Source of the DNA: Deinococcus depolymerans | Lineage (GTDB): Bacteria; Deinococcota; Deinococci; Deinococcales; Deinococcaceae | Direction of reading: 5' to 3' | NCBI RefSeq assembly: GCF_039522025.1 | Contig: NZ_BAAADB010000014.1 | Span: 82,898 to 146,897, forward strand | DNA: 64,000 nt | In this document: piece by piece, positions 13,159-27,708 of the stretch | How positions within the stretch are numbered: the stretch's first letter is position 1 | How the letters are laid out: the number at the start of each line of letters is the position of its first letter | Notes under the pieces: model-generated | What the model was told of the DNA's origin: nothing | Databases searched by the model: none | The model's input: the letters and a program-made list of their open reading frames with translations, nothing else | Translations under genes and position numbers: made by a program

Positions 13159-13716
13159 ATGACCTCCAGAAAGGACGTGCAGGAAGACACCCGAATACCC
13201 CGTATCGCGGCCGACCTGAACGCGCCGCGCGTGCTGGTGCTGAACGCGTCGTACGAGCCGCTGCACGTCACGAGTGCCAAGCGGGCCATCACGCTCGTGC
13301 AGTACGGCGTGGCGGAGATTCTGGAGGACAGTGCGGACGTGGTCCGCTCGCCCAGCACGGTCATGTGCGTGCCCAGCGTGATCCGCCTGCGCCGCTACGT
13401 GCGCCGCCCGCGCGTGCATCCGGTGCCGTTCAACCGCCGCAACGTGCTGCGCCGCGACACCTTCACCTGCCAGTACTGCGGGTCGGCCGAGGAACTCACG
13501 CTGGATCACGTCATGCCGCGTTCGCGTGGCGGGCGGCACACCTGGGAGAACGTCACGACCGCCTGCCGCGCCTGCAACCAGCGCAAGGGCAACCGCACCC
13601 CCGAGGAGGCCGCCATGCCCCTGCGCACCCGCCCGCGCGCCCCGACCTTCGGGGTGTACGCCCACGGGCAGTTCGCGCACTGGCAGCCGCAGTGGAGCCG
13701 CTACCTGGGCGGCTGA
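13159..13716 (+). CDS. HNH endonuclease-domain protein
   Basis: 185 aa. The HNH module occupies the second half: CQYCGS, then LTLDHVMPRSRGG, WENVTTACRACNQRKGNRTPEEA. This gives the two CxxC zinc sites plus the His-Asn-His set. The N-terminal half (VLVLNASYEPLHVTSAKRAITLV) is typical of the widespread stand-alone HNH proteins of actinobacteria and Deinococcus, of unproven substrate. ATG 13159 was chosen over 13150 because TAGAAT (13146-13151) sits 7 nt before it and covers the earlier ATG. Confidence 0.85.
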   Translation: MTSRKDVQEDTRIPRIAADLNAPRVLVLNASYEPLHVTSAKRAITLVQYGVAEILEDSADVVRSPSTVMCVPSVIRLRRYVRRPRVHPVPFNRRNVLRRDTFTCQYCGSAEELTLDHVMPRSRGGRHTWENVTTACRACNQRKGNRTPEEAAMPLRTRPRAPTFGVYAHGQFAHWQPQWSRYLGG

Positions 13717-13746
13717 CGCCGGCCCCTCTGGCCGCTAGACTGCCGT

Positions 13747-14298
13747 ATGAACCGTGATCAGGCGTACGCGTTGATGCAGCAGCACACTCCGTCCGGGTCG
13801 CTGCGGCGGCACATGCTGAACGTGGAGGCGGCCATGCGGGCCTACGCCCGTCACTGGGGCGAGGACGAGGAACTGTACGCGGTGGCGGGCCTGCTGCATG
13901 ACTTCGATTACGAGCTGCACCCGGAGGAGCACCCGACCTGGGGCGTGGCGTTCCTGCGCGAGCACACGGACACGCCGCCCGCCGTGCTGGACGCGATCAT
14001 GGGGCACGCGGCGTACACCGGGACGCCGCGCGAGTCCCGGCTCTCGAAGACGCTGTTCGCGGTGGATGAACTGACCGGGCTGGTGCAGGCGGCCGCGCTC
14101 GTCCGCCCGGACCGGGACGTGCGGCAGGTGGAACTGAGCAGCCTGAAGAAGCGCTTCAAGAACCGCGCTTTTGCGGCGGGCGTCAACCGCGACGAGGTCG
14201 AGCAGGGTGCCCGCGAGCTGGGCGTGCCGCTGGACGAGCACATGGAGCGGGTGCTGCGGGCGCTGCAGGAGGCCGCGCCCGCACCCGAACTGGCCTGA
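13747..14298 (+). CDS. HD-domain phosphohydrolase-like protein
   Basis: 183 aa. The HD domain begins at LRRHMLNVEAAMRAYARHW and has the metal pair in AGLLHDFDYELHP; a conserved GHAAYTG follows. The C-terminal half (SSLKKRFKNRAFAAGVNRDEVEQ) is the extension seen in a small group of uncharacterised HD hydrolases. Substrate unknown; nucleotide or phosphate ester hydrolysis is inferred from the fold. TAGACT stands 5 nt before ATG 13747. Convergent with the response regulator that follows. Confidence 0.8.
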   Translation: MNRDQAYALMQQHTPSGSLRRHMLNVEAAMRAYARHWGEDEELYAVAGLLHDFDYELHPEEHPTWGVAFLREHTDTPPAVLDAIMGHAAYTGTPRESRLSKTLFAVDELTGLVQAAALVRPDRDVRQVELSSLKKRFKNRAFAAGVNRDEVEQGARELGVPLDEHMERVLRALQEAAPAPELA

Positions 14299-14354
14299 CC
14301 CGGCCCCCGGTAGACCCGGCCACAAACCCGCCACCCGCGCGGAGCGGGGGCGCC

Positions 14355-14807
14355 CTAGGGCAGGCGCGGCGGGAAGCGCACGAAGGTCAGCCAGAACGCC
14401 TCGAAGGCCCGCATGGCACCCAGGAAGTTCTCGAAGCCCACGGGTTTGACCACGTACCCGCTGGCGTGCCGCTCGTAGGAGGCGCGCACGTCGTCGTCCG
14501 CCTGGCTGGTGGTGAGCATCACGACCGGGATGCTGCGCAGGTCCGGGTCGGCCTTGAGTTCCTCCAGCACTTCCAGTCCGGTCTTGCGGGGCATGTTGAT
14601 GTCCATCAGGATCACGTCCGGGCGGGGCGCGCCGCTGTGCTCGCCCTCGCCCCTCAGGAAGCGCATGGCCTCCACGCCGTCACGGGCGACATGCAGTCGG
14701 TTGGGCACGCGGGCGTCCTCGAAGGCTTCGAGGGTCAGCAGGACGTCCGGCTCGTTGTCCTCGACCAGCAGAATTTCAATGGGTTCAGGGATGGAAGTTG
14801 GGGTCAT
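14355..14807 (-). CDS. Single-domain response regulator (Rcp1/CheY type)
   Basis: 150 aa, receiver domain only. The acidic pocket is ILLVEDNEPD, the phospho-acceptor Asp lies in VILMDINMP, and the conserved Thr and Lys are in MLTTSQADD and YVVKPVGFENF. The long insert between alpha-1 and beta-3 (ARVPNRLHVARDGVEAMRFLRGEGEH) is typical of Rcp1-like partners of phytochrome and PAS kinases. It has no output domain. The start overlaps the stop of the kinase gene upstream (ATGA), so it is very likely phosphorylated by that kinase. Confidence 0.9.
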   Translation of the reverse strand: MTPTSIPEPIEILLVEDNEPDVLLTLEAFEDARVPNRLHVARDGVEAMRFLRGEGEHSGAPRPDVILMDINMPRKTGLEVLEELKADPDLRSIPVVMLTTSQADDDVRASYERHASGYVVKPVGFENFLGAMRAFEAFWLTFVRFPPRLP

Positions 14808-17071
14808 TGTGGGGTGGGTGCCACGGGCAGCGTCAGGTGGAAGGTGCTGCCCTGGGCCGGGGCAGAGTCAAGCCAGATGCGACCGCCGTGGAACTCAACG
14901 ATTTTACGGCAGATGGCGAGGCCCATACCGTTACCGGCGTACTGTTCGCGCCGGTGCAGCCGCTGGAAGATGTCGAACACCCGCGCGTGGTACTCGGGCG
15001 CGATGCCGATCCCGTTGTCCTGCACGCTGACCTGAACGAACGCGCCCACGCGGCGCGAGGTGACACGCACCCGCGCGTCCCGGCCCGGCGCGCGGAACTT
15101 CAGGCCGTTGCTGATCAGGTTGGTGAGCAGCTGGATCAGCAGGGACGGCTGGCCCAGCACGTGGTCCGGGGTGTGCCATTCCAGGGTGCCGTGATCCTGG
15201 TCCAGCGTGCCGCGCACGTTCTGCTCGGCGGCGCGCAGCAGGTCGTCCAGCGGGACGCTTTCCAGCGGCGTGTCCTGCCGGCCCACCCGCGCGAAGCCCA
15301 GCAGGTCCTGGATCAGGCTGCGCATGCGCAGCACGGCGTCTTGCATGTAGTGCAGGTACTGGTCGGCGCGCGGGTCAAGCTGCCCCTGGTAACGGCGGGT
15401 GAGCAGTTCGGTGTAACTGCCGATGGTCCGCAGGGGTTCTTGCAGGTCGTGGCTGGCGACGTACGCGAACTGCTCGAGGTCCTGGTTGCTGCGTTCGAGG
15501 TTCTCGATCAGTTCCCGCAGCCGCGCCTGGGCCCGCTCGCGTTCCGTGATGTCCTGCACCATGACGACCGCGCCGCTCACCTGTCCGGCCTCGTCGTGGG
15601 TGGGCGTGACCACGTACGCGACCGGCACGGCGTGCCCCTGGGCGTGCCACATGACGTCCTGCTCCACGCGGCGGGTCTGGCCGTCCCGGATGGTCTGGTG
15701 GATGGGGCAATCGCGCAGCGCGTACTCGCGGCCGTCGGCGTGGTGGTGGTGCACCAGCTCGTGCTGGCTGTGCCCGATCATGCGTTCCACGCTGTAGCCC
15801 AGCAGGCGCGCCGCGGCCGGATTGGCGAAGGTGGTCACGCCGCGCAGGTCCAGCCCGAAGATGCCTTCCCCGGCGGCGGTCAGCAGCAGGGTGCTGAAGC
15901 GCGTCAGGTCCGCCAGGGCCAGGGTGCGTTCCTGCACGCGCCGCTCGAGGTCGGCGTTCAGGTCGATCAGCGCCTGCTGCGCCTCACGCACGGCGCTCAT
16001 GTCGGTGTGCGTGCCGACCCACTCGCGGATCTGGCCGTCCCCGTCGCGGACCGGCACGGCGCGGGCCTGCATGGGCACGTACTGGCCGTCGGCGCGGCGC
16101 AGGCGGTGCTCGCTCAGGTACGGTTGCGCGGTCTGCACGGCCTGTCGCCAGTCGTTCACGGTGCCGGCCCGGTCCTCCGGGTGAATGGCCGCGAACCAGC
16201 CGTCCCCGCCGTACTCCGGGGGTGCCTGCCCCGTGAAGGCCTCCCAGCCGGGCTGCGGGGGCAAGAAGTTACCGTCGGGCCGGGCGTCCCAGACGATCTG
16301 CGAGGTCGCCTCGACCAGCGAGCGGAAACGCTGCTCGCTTCGCTGCATCTCGCGCTGCAACGTGTGGCGCTCCGTGACGTCCGCGAACACGGTCGTGACC
16401 TGTTTGGGTTCGTCCGTGCCGGCCACCAGCCGCGGGATGGCCGTCACCTGAAGCCACCGCCACGTCTCGCTGGGCGGGTGGAAGATGCCCATCGGGACGT
16501 CCCGGACGACCTTCCCGGTCTGCAGGGCCACGCGCGAGGGGTGGGTGTCGCCCGGAAAGGGACGGCCGTCCGGGTGAATGGCCTGCCAGCGCGGGTCGAG
16601 CGAGTCCCGCCCGGTCAGCTGCTCGGCACTCAGGCCGAGGATGTCCGGGGCGGCGCTGTTGACCAGCAGGATGCGGCTGTCCGGGGCCTGCACGGTCAGG
16701 CCCAGGTGCAGCCCGTCCATGAGTTCCAGCGCGACCTCCAGCGGATCGCGGGCGACGTGCAGGTGCAGCAGCACCCCGCCGCCCGACGGGGCGACCGTCA
16801 CCAGGCCCGGCGCCGCGGTGTCCACGACCTTCACCGTGACCCGCGTGGTCTGTCCCGCGCGGGCGACGGCGACCGCCTCCCGCAGTTGCAGGGCGCTCTC
16901 CTCGCTGAACAGCGCGCTCCAGTCACGTCCGGCGTTCAGGTTGGCCAGGCGGGCCGCAGCGGCGGCGTTCAGTATCCACTGCCCGGCCGGGTCCAGCCAC
17001 GCGACCGGGTCGGGCAGTGCCGCCAGCAGCGCACCGGCGTCCTGGCCGGCAGCCGTGGGAAATTCGTTCAC
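14804..17071 (-). CDS. Multi-PAS sensor histidine kinase (soluble)
   Basis: 755 aa with no transmembrane segment. At least four PAS-type modules are visible: residues ~10-75; ~115-230 (ending VTTVFADVTERHT); ~245-365 (QRFRSLVEATSQIVWDARPDG, then EWVGTHTDMSAVREAQ); ~395-515 (GEGIFGLDLRGVTTFANPAAARLLGYSVE, then VVMVQDITERERAQ). A coiled coil precedes the H-box FAYVASHDLQEPLRTI. N, G1 and G2 boxes are NLISNGLKF, DNGIGI and GNGMGLAI. The DLQEPLR H-box is the type shared with bacteriophytochromes, but no GAF/PHY chromophore domain is present. It sits 8 nt after the OmpR-type regulator and overlaps the Rcp1-like one. Confidence 0.92.
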   Translation of the reverse strand: MNEFPTAAGQDAGALLAALPDPVAWLDPAGQWILNAAAAARLANLNAGRDWSALFSEESALQLREAVAVARAGQTTRVTVKVVDTAAPGLVTVAPSGGGVLLHLHVARDPLEVALELMDGLHLGLTVQAPDSRILLVNSAAPDILGLSAEQLTGRDSLDPRWQAIHPDGRPFPGDTHPSRVALQTGKVVRDVPMGIFHPPSETWRWLQVTAIPRLVAGTDEPKQVTTVFADVTERHTLQREMQRSEQRFRSLVEATSQIVWDARPDGNFLPPQPGWEAFTGQAPPEYGGDGWFAAIHPEDRAGTVNDWRQAVQTAQPYLSEHRLRRADGQYVPMQARAVPVRDGDGQIREWVGTHTDMSAVREAQQALIDLNADLERRVQERTLALADLTRFSTLLLTAAGEGIFGLDLRGVTTFANPAAARLLGYSVERMIGHSQHELVHHHHADGREYALRDCPIHQTIRDGQTRRVEQDVMWHAQGHAVPVAYVVTPTHDEAGQVSGAVVMVQDITERERAQARLRELIENLERSNQDLEQFAYVASHDLQEPLRTIGSYTELLTRRYQGQLDPRADQYLHYMQDAVLRMRSLIQDLLGFARVGRQDTPLESVPLDDLLRAAEQNVRGTLDQDHGTLEWHTPDHVLGQPSLLIQLLTNLISNGLKFRAPGRDARVRVTSRRVGAFVQVSVQDNGIGIAPEYHARVFDIFQRLHRREQYAGNGMGLAICRKIVEFHGGRIWLDSAPAQGSTFHLTLPVAPTPQ

Positions 17072-17079
17072 GCGGGCGA

Positions 17080-17745
<666 letters not shown>

Positions 17746-17985
17746 GCACAGGATGATACCCCTTCATGAAGACCGGCCGTCCTGAGCCTCCCTTCACGCT
17801 GCCGCCCCACCCTGGCCCGGCGGGGGCCGCGGAGGCGGTGTGATACGTTGAACCTACCGCGCTCTGCCCCTGCCCCGCTGAGGGACCGAGCGACACAACC
17901 GCATGACCCGCACTCAGGCCGCATTCCAGGCCCCGCCGTCTCACACAACCCGCCCGCGCCACCGCGACAGGCACCCGGAGTTCCC

Positions 17986-19659
<1,674 letters not shown>

Positions 19660-19732
19660 ACGCCCACCTTCTCCGGCGGCCCCTGTCAGTCGGCGGGGGC
19701 CACGTCGTTTGCCCCGAGCCGCTGACGCCTGA

Positions 19733-19888
19733 TACGGACTCCGATTGAATGGGCTGCAAAAACCATTCAATCCGAGCGGATGCGACTCGCAGAGCTGCCC
19801 CGCAGAGTGGGAGCTGGGCGCCCCTCCGGACGTGGAGTTGGCAACCCGGTGCTGTTCCGGGTTGTGAACGGAACAGACGGAATCCGTA
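19733..19888. mobile_element. MITE-like repeat, copy A
   Basis: Full-length copy (156 bp) in the 458-nt gap between rnj and clpP. Ends are TACGGACTCCGATTG and, inverted, TACGGATTCCGTCTG. The head hairpin is GATTGAATGG...CCATTCAATC; the tail stem is of the ACCCGG/CCGGGT type. Flanks are TGA (left) and TGG (right), consistent with a decayed 3-bp TGA duplication. An end fragment (TACGGACTCCGTCTGTTTCG) follows at 19892-19911. Confidence 0.85.
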
Positions 19889-19951
19889 TGGTACGGACTC
19901 CGTCTGTTTCGCCCCTCACCCGCCCACGCACCGGGTTGAGGCCCCGCGGGA

Positions 19952-19992
19952 CTGCAGGTCAATCCGGTGGTCCCGGCCGGGCTGACCTGCAG
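19952..19992. repeat. Inverted repeat upstream of clpP
   Basis: CTGCAGGTCA (19952-19961) and TGACCTGCAG (19983-19992) form a perfect 10-bp inverted repeat with a 21-nt spacer, 126 nt before clpP. A second small palindrome, CCAGCC..GGCTGG, lies near 19999-20015. Whether these are operators or terminator remains is unclear. Confidence 0.5.
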
Positions 19993-20104
19993 CGCCGTCC
20001 CAGCCAGCCTGGCTGGTGAGACGGCTCGCCCGCGCCGCCCTGCGGACGGGGGCATCTTCCGCGTGAAGTCAGGTTTGGCCTACGTTCGCATTCCTGCGCC
20101 GTGC

Positions 20105-20110
20105 GATAAT
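20105..20110 (+). promoter_or_regulatory. clpP: clpP -10 box (GATAAT)
   Basis: GATAAT (5 of 6 to TATAAT) ends 7 nt before the clpP ATG. This places the transcription start at or next to the start codon, so the clpPX mRNA should be leaderless. I see no well-placed -35. Confidence 0.6.
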
Positions 20111-20117
20111 CGCGTTC

Positions 20118-20719
<602 letters not shown>

Positions 20720-20723
<4 letters not shown>

Positions 20724-21928
20724 CGAAGAATGGTGGGGACCGCTGCTCGTTCTGCGGGCGGCAACACCCTCAGATCGCGCAGCTGATCGAGGCTCCGGGC
20801 CGCGCGGCGTTCATCTGCAACGAGTGCACCGAGCGGGCGCACGAGCTGGTCAAGCAGAACAGGAAGGCGGGCGCGGAGTTCAGCCTGGAGGAACTGCCGA
20901 CCCCCCGCGAGATCAAGGCGTACCTCGACGAGTTCGTGATCGGGCAGGACGAGGCGAAGAAGGCGCTGGCCGTGGCGGTCGTCAGCCACTACCAGCGGCT
21001 GGCGCACCCGGACGTGAACCTGCAGAAGAGCAACATCCTGCTGATCGGGCCGACCGGGACCGGCAAGACCCTGCTGGCCGCCAGTCTCGCCGAGATGCTG
21101 GAGGTGCCGTTCGCGATTGCCGACGCCACCACCCTGACCGAGGCCGGGTACGTGGGTGACGACGTGGAGAACGTGATCGTGCGCCTGCTGCAGGCCGCCG
21201 AGTACGACGTGGCGGCCGCCGAGCGCGGGATCATCTACATCGACGAGATCGACAAGATCGCCCGCAAGTCCGAGGGCACCAGCATCACCCGTGACGTGTC
21301 CGGTGAGGGCGTGCAGCAGGCGCTGCTGAAGATCATCGAGGGCACGGTCGCGCAGGTGCCGCCGCAGGGTGGCCGCAAGCACCCGCAGCAGGAGCTCGTG
21401 CAGGTGAACACGAAGAACATCCTGTTCATCGTGGGCGGCGCGTTCGACGGGATCGCGGACATCGGCCGCAGCCGCACGAACGTGCGCGCGGTGGGGTTCG
21501 GGGCCGAGCACAAGGGTGACGAGAAGGAGGAGCTGCGTTTCCTGCCGGAGGACCTCGTGAAGTTCGGTCTGATCCCGGAGTTCGTGGGTCGCCTGCCGCT
21601 GGTGGTGCAGCTTCAGGATCTGGACGAGGAGGCGCTGGTGCGGATCCTGACCGAGCCGCAGGGCGCGATCGTGTCGCAGTACCAGGCGCTGTTCGGGTTC
21701 CAGGACGTGGACCTGTCGTTCACGGAGGAGGCGCTGCGTGAGGTGGCCCGCCGCGCCCGTGAGCGCAAGACCGGGGCGCGTGGGCTGCGGGCGGTGCTGG
21801 AGAAGGCCATGACGGACCTGCTGTTCGAGTTGCCGGTGGAGGGCCTGAAGGAGCTGCGCTTCGACGCGGAACACATCGACGCCCCGATGGGCCTGCTTGA
21901 GTCTAAGGGACTCAAGAAGTCTGCCTAA
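20720..21928 (+). CDS. clpX: ATP-dependent Clp protease ATP-binding subunit ClpX
   Basis: 402 aa. The N-terminal zinc finger is CSFCGRQ with [10 protein letters not shown]; the AAA+ core has Walker A GPTGTGKT, Walker B IIYIDEID, and the ClpP-docking loop is in the usual position. The sensor-2 region is [15 protein letters not shown]. It unfolds tagged substrates and feeds them to ClpP. The start is GTG 20720, overlapping the clpP stop. lon follows after a short gap, so the three proteases cluster. Confidence 0.97.
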
Positions 21929-21976
21929 ACGCAACAGACATTACAGCGAGCCCCTGCCCGGGTCCCTACACTTCTG

Positions 21977-21997
21977 GGACACCGTGCGGGGGTGTCC
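21977..21997 (+). terminator. Hairpin after clpX
   Basis: GGACACC (21977-21983) and GGTGTCC (21991-21997) form a 7-bp stem with a 7-nt loop, followed by GCTTTC, 48 nt after the clpX stop. It may terminate clpPX or form part of a lon control region. Confidence 0.5.
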
Positions 21998-22066
21998 GCT
22001 TTCACGACCCCCGCGTTACACTCAAGTATTCCCGCGCCCACCCCGGCGCGGCCGCAAGGAGCAAGC

Positions 22067-24499
<2,433 letters not shown>

Positions 24500-24505
24500 C
24501 CCGTC

Positions 24506-24555
24506 CCGGCAAGGAGCGTTCCCGCAGTCACGGCTGCGGGAACGCTCCTTGCCGG
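24506..24555 (+). terminator. lon terminator, 22-bp perfect hairpin
   Basis: Arms at 24506-24527 and 24534-24555 are perfectly complementary over 22 bp (outer end CCGGCAAGGAGC, inner end CCCGCAG) with a 6-nt loop. It lies between the convergent lon and M42 peptidase genes. There is no T tract, but the stem is unusually long. Confidence 0.7.
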
Positions 24556-24580
24556 TTGACGGACTGGCGGCGGGTTGTCA

Positions 24581-24630
24581 TACGGACTCCGATTGAATGG
24601 GCTGCAAAGACCATTCAACCGGAGTCCGTA
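24581..24630. mobile_element. MITE-like repeat, copy B (minimal form)
   Basis: A 50-bp element that is almost one hairpin: TACGGACTCCGATTGAATGG and its complement with a single mismatch, loop about 10 nt. It is flanked by an exact TCA duplication (24578-24580 and 24631-24633). The right TCA is the stop codon (TGA) of the M42 peptidase on the minus strand. It looks like a head-end-only deletion derivative. Confidence 0.85.
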
Positions 24631-25661
<1,031 letters not shown>

Positions 25662-25665
<4 letters not shown>

Positions 25666-26075
25666 GCCGGCACCTCCAGTTCCGCCACCCGGAATCCCTC
25701 GGTGTGCGCGGAGGCCAGGGTCGCCGTGAGTTCCGGCGTGCCCGGCAGCGCCAGCAGGTGCAGGGTCTGCACGGCCCGCCCGTGCAGCTGGGCAGCCAGT
25801 TCCGAGCCCTCGAAGGCGTCCGGGCGGGCGGCGCGGACCAGCACGTCGCCCTGCTCGGCCCGGAAGTCCGGGTGCAGCGTCCAGGCCTTGGAGAAGGTCT
25901 GCCAGTCCGCGCCGCGCGGCGCGTCCCACTGCACGAACGCCACCAGCCACCCGGCCGCGCGGGCCTCGTCCACGTGGTGCGCCCAGTCGCGTGCCAGCGC
26001 CCGCTCGTCGCGGCGGTCCTCCAGGTCGTGACGCTGCGCGTTCAGCAGCAGCAGGGCGTTCGGGGTGAGGATCAT
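25662..26075 (-). CDS. Isochorismatase-fold protein, catalytic residues apparently lost
   Basis: 137 aa. The overall pattern fits the cysteine-hydrolase/isochorismatase fold: an N-terminal strand ALLLLNAQRHDLEDRRD where active members have an Asp (LLVIDxQ), a central AGWLVAFVQWDA strand, and a Rossmann-like end (TLHLLALPGTPELTATLASAH). The expected catalytic Asp, Lys and nucleophilic Cys are not recognisable (no Cys in the protein), so it is probably non-catalytic. TATTCT stands 7 nt before ATG 26075 (leaderless). It overlaps and precedes the M42 peptidase, suggesting a joint function. Confidence 0.6.
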
Positions 26076-26166
26076 GCCGCCCAGAATAAGGCAGCGGTCC
26101 CGCCCCACGCCGCAATCCTCAGGACCGCTCAAGCCTGCTGCGGCCGATGACCGGGGGTGCGGGCCT

Positions 26167-27099
26167 TCAGGGGCGCAGGACGAGCTTGCCGACCGTGCGG
26201 CCGGTCTGCTGGGCGCGGTGAGCGTCGGCCACCTGTGCCAGCGGGAACACCCGGCTGACGTGCGAGCGCAGTTGCCCGGCCGCGACCAGCCGCACCAGTT
26301 CGTTCAGGTGCGCGCGCGACGGGTACACCAGAATCCGGGTGGCGTGCACGCCCCGCTCCTGCGCCAGTGCCTCGGACGGCGCGGCCGTGATGGACACCAG
26401 CCAGCCGCCGGGACGGATCACGGCAAACGAGCGGTCCGTGGTGTCGCCGCCCACCGTGTCGAACACGGCGTCCACGTCCTGCACCTGCTCCTCGAAGGGC
26501 CGCGCGTGGTAATCCACGACCTCGTCGGCCCCCAGGCCGCGCACGAAGTCCACGTTCCCGGCCGAGGCGGTGGCGATCACGTGTGCGCCGCGCGCACGGG
26601 CCAGCTGCACCGCGTAGTGCCCGACACCCCCGGCCCCGGCGTGGATCAGGACGCGCTGACCGGCGCGCAGGTCCATCTTCTCCAGCGCCTGATGCGCGGT
26701 CAGGGCTGCCAGGGTCATGGCGGCGGCGTCCTCGTGACTCAGCGCGGCGGGTTTCAGGGTGATGTCGGCCGTGCGGGCCAGGACGTACCCGGCGTAGGCG
26801 CCGGGCAGCTGCGGGAAGGCCAGCATGCCGAACACCTCGTCACCCGCCGCGAATTCCATCACGTACGGCCCGACTGCCTCGATCACGCCGGACACGTCCC
26901 AGCCCAGCACGACCGGGAATTCCCTGAGGGGTCCCCCGGCGCGCCACTTGGTGTCCACGGGGTTGATGCTGATCGCCTGCACGCGCACGAGCACCTCACC
27001 CAGGCCGGGCGTGGGAACGGGGCGGGTGGCGGGTTGAAGGACTTCGGGGCCGCCGGGCTGCTGGATTTCCATGACGGTCATGGTCTCGGGAATGGGCAT
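26167..27099 (-). CDS. NADP-dependent zinc-free MDR oxidoreductase (quinone reductase type)
   Basis: 310 aa. The GroES-like half begins MTVMEIQQPGGPEVLQPA and includes SINPVDTKWRAG and VLGWDVSGVIEAVG; the Rossmann half has IHAGAGGVGHYAVQLARARGA. The Cys/His ligands of zinc alcohol dehydrogenases are absent. It should reduce quinones or reactive enones with NADPH. ATG 27099 is preceded by CAGGAG at 6 nt. It is divergent from an HxlR-type regulator, a common pairing in which the regulator senses quinones or aldehydes and controls the reductase. Confidence 0.9.
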   Translation of the reverse strand: MPIPETMTVMEIQQPGGPEVLQPATRPVPTPGLGEVLVRVQAISINPVDTKWRAGGPLREFPVVLGWDVSGVIEAVGPYVMEFAAGDEVFGMLAFPQLPGAYAGYVLARTADITLKPAALSHEDAAAMTLAALTAHQALEKMDLRAGQRVLIHAGAGGVGHYAVQLARARGAHVIATASAGNVDFVRGLGADEVVDYHARPFEEQVQDVDAVFDTVGGDTTDRSFAVIRPGGWLVSITAAPSEALAQERGVHATRILVYPSRAHLNELVRLVAAGQLRSHVSRVFPLAQVADAHRAQQTGRTVGKLVLRP

Positions 27100-27221
27100 G
27101 GGGACTCCTGCGGCGGGTCCGCCCGGAGGCGCCCGCCGTTCTGAACGGGAAAGAGGGGAGGCAGGCGGGCGGTTTCCCCCTGCGGCGCCCTCAGTCTGCC
27201 AGGGTACCCACGTCTTGCCAA

Positions 27222-27248
27222 GTACGTACACTTCCGGTAGGTACGCAC
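27222..27248. promoter_or_regulatory. Direct repeat between the HxlR and oxidoreductase genes (candidate operator)
   Basis: GTACGTAC (27222-27229) and GTACGCAC (27241-27248) are direct repeats with start-to-start spacing of 19 bp, about two helical turns. Promoter-like TTGCCA (27215-27220) precedes them. They lie in the divergent region, where a dimeric HxlR protein would act on both genes. Confidence 0.45.
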
Positions 27249-27281
27249 ATTCTGGGAACCGTGAACTGGTACCGTGCGGGC

Positions 27282-27659
27282 ATGACCGCGCCCGCCGGAC
27301 CGCCCGCATCTGCCACCCCCCTGCCCTGTCCCGTCACGACCACCGTGGCCGTCATCGGCGGGAAGTGGAAGGCCGTGGCGATCTACCACCTGCTGGGCGG
27401 GCCGCGCCGCTTCTCGGAGTTGCAGCGGCGCATGCCGGGCGTCACGCAGCGCATGCTGACCCTGCAACTGCGGGAACTGGAAGCCGACGGACTGGTCCAC
27501 CGCGAGGTCTACCCGCAGGTGCCGCCGAAAGTCGAGTACTCGCTGACCCCGCTGGGCCTGACGCTGGAACCCATCGTGCGCGCCATGCTGGCCTGGGGAG
27601 CCGCGTACCGCGAACGCGCCAGCCCGTCCGATCCGACCCTGCCCACCCCGGACGCCTGA
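27282..27659 (+). CDS. HxlR-family transcriptional regulator
   Basis: 125 aa. The HxlR winged helix is plain: CPVTTTVAVIGGKWKAVAIYHLL, RRFSELQRRMPGVTQRMLTLQLRELEADGLV and YSLTPLGLTLEPIV. The conserved N-terminal Cys (LPCP), which senses quinones or electrophiles in YodB/HypR relatives, is present. ATG 27282 was chosen because TACCGT lies 6 nt upstream (leaderless arrangement); an upstream GTG at 27261 falls before that -10. It is divergent from its probable target oxidoreductase. Confidence 0.88.
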   Translation: MTAPAGPPASATPLPCPVTTTVAVIGGKWKAVAIYHLLGGPRRFSELQRRMPGVTQRMLTLQLRELEADGLVHREVYPQVPPKVEYSLTPLGLTLEPIVRAMLAWGAAYRERASPSDPTLPTPDA

Positions 27660-27708
27660 ATGGCACGGCAGGCCCGTCTGGCCCGCCGCGCCCCGTATAC
27701 CTCCGTCC

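Noticed and set aside
19660..20117. Small proteins of 60-80 residues between rnj and clpP
   Set aside because: They are translations of repeat copy A and its fragment, without ribosome sites.
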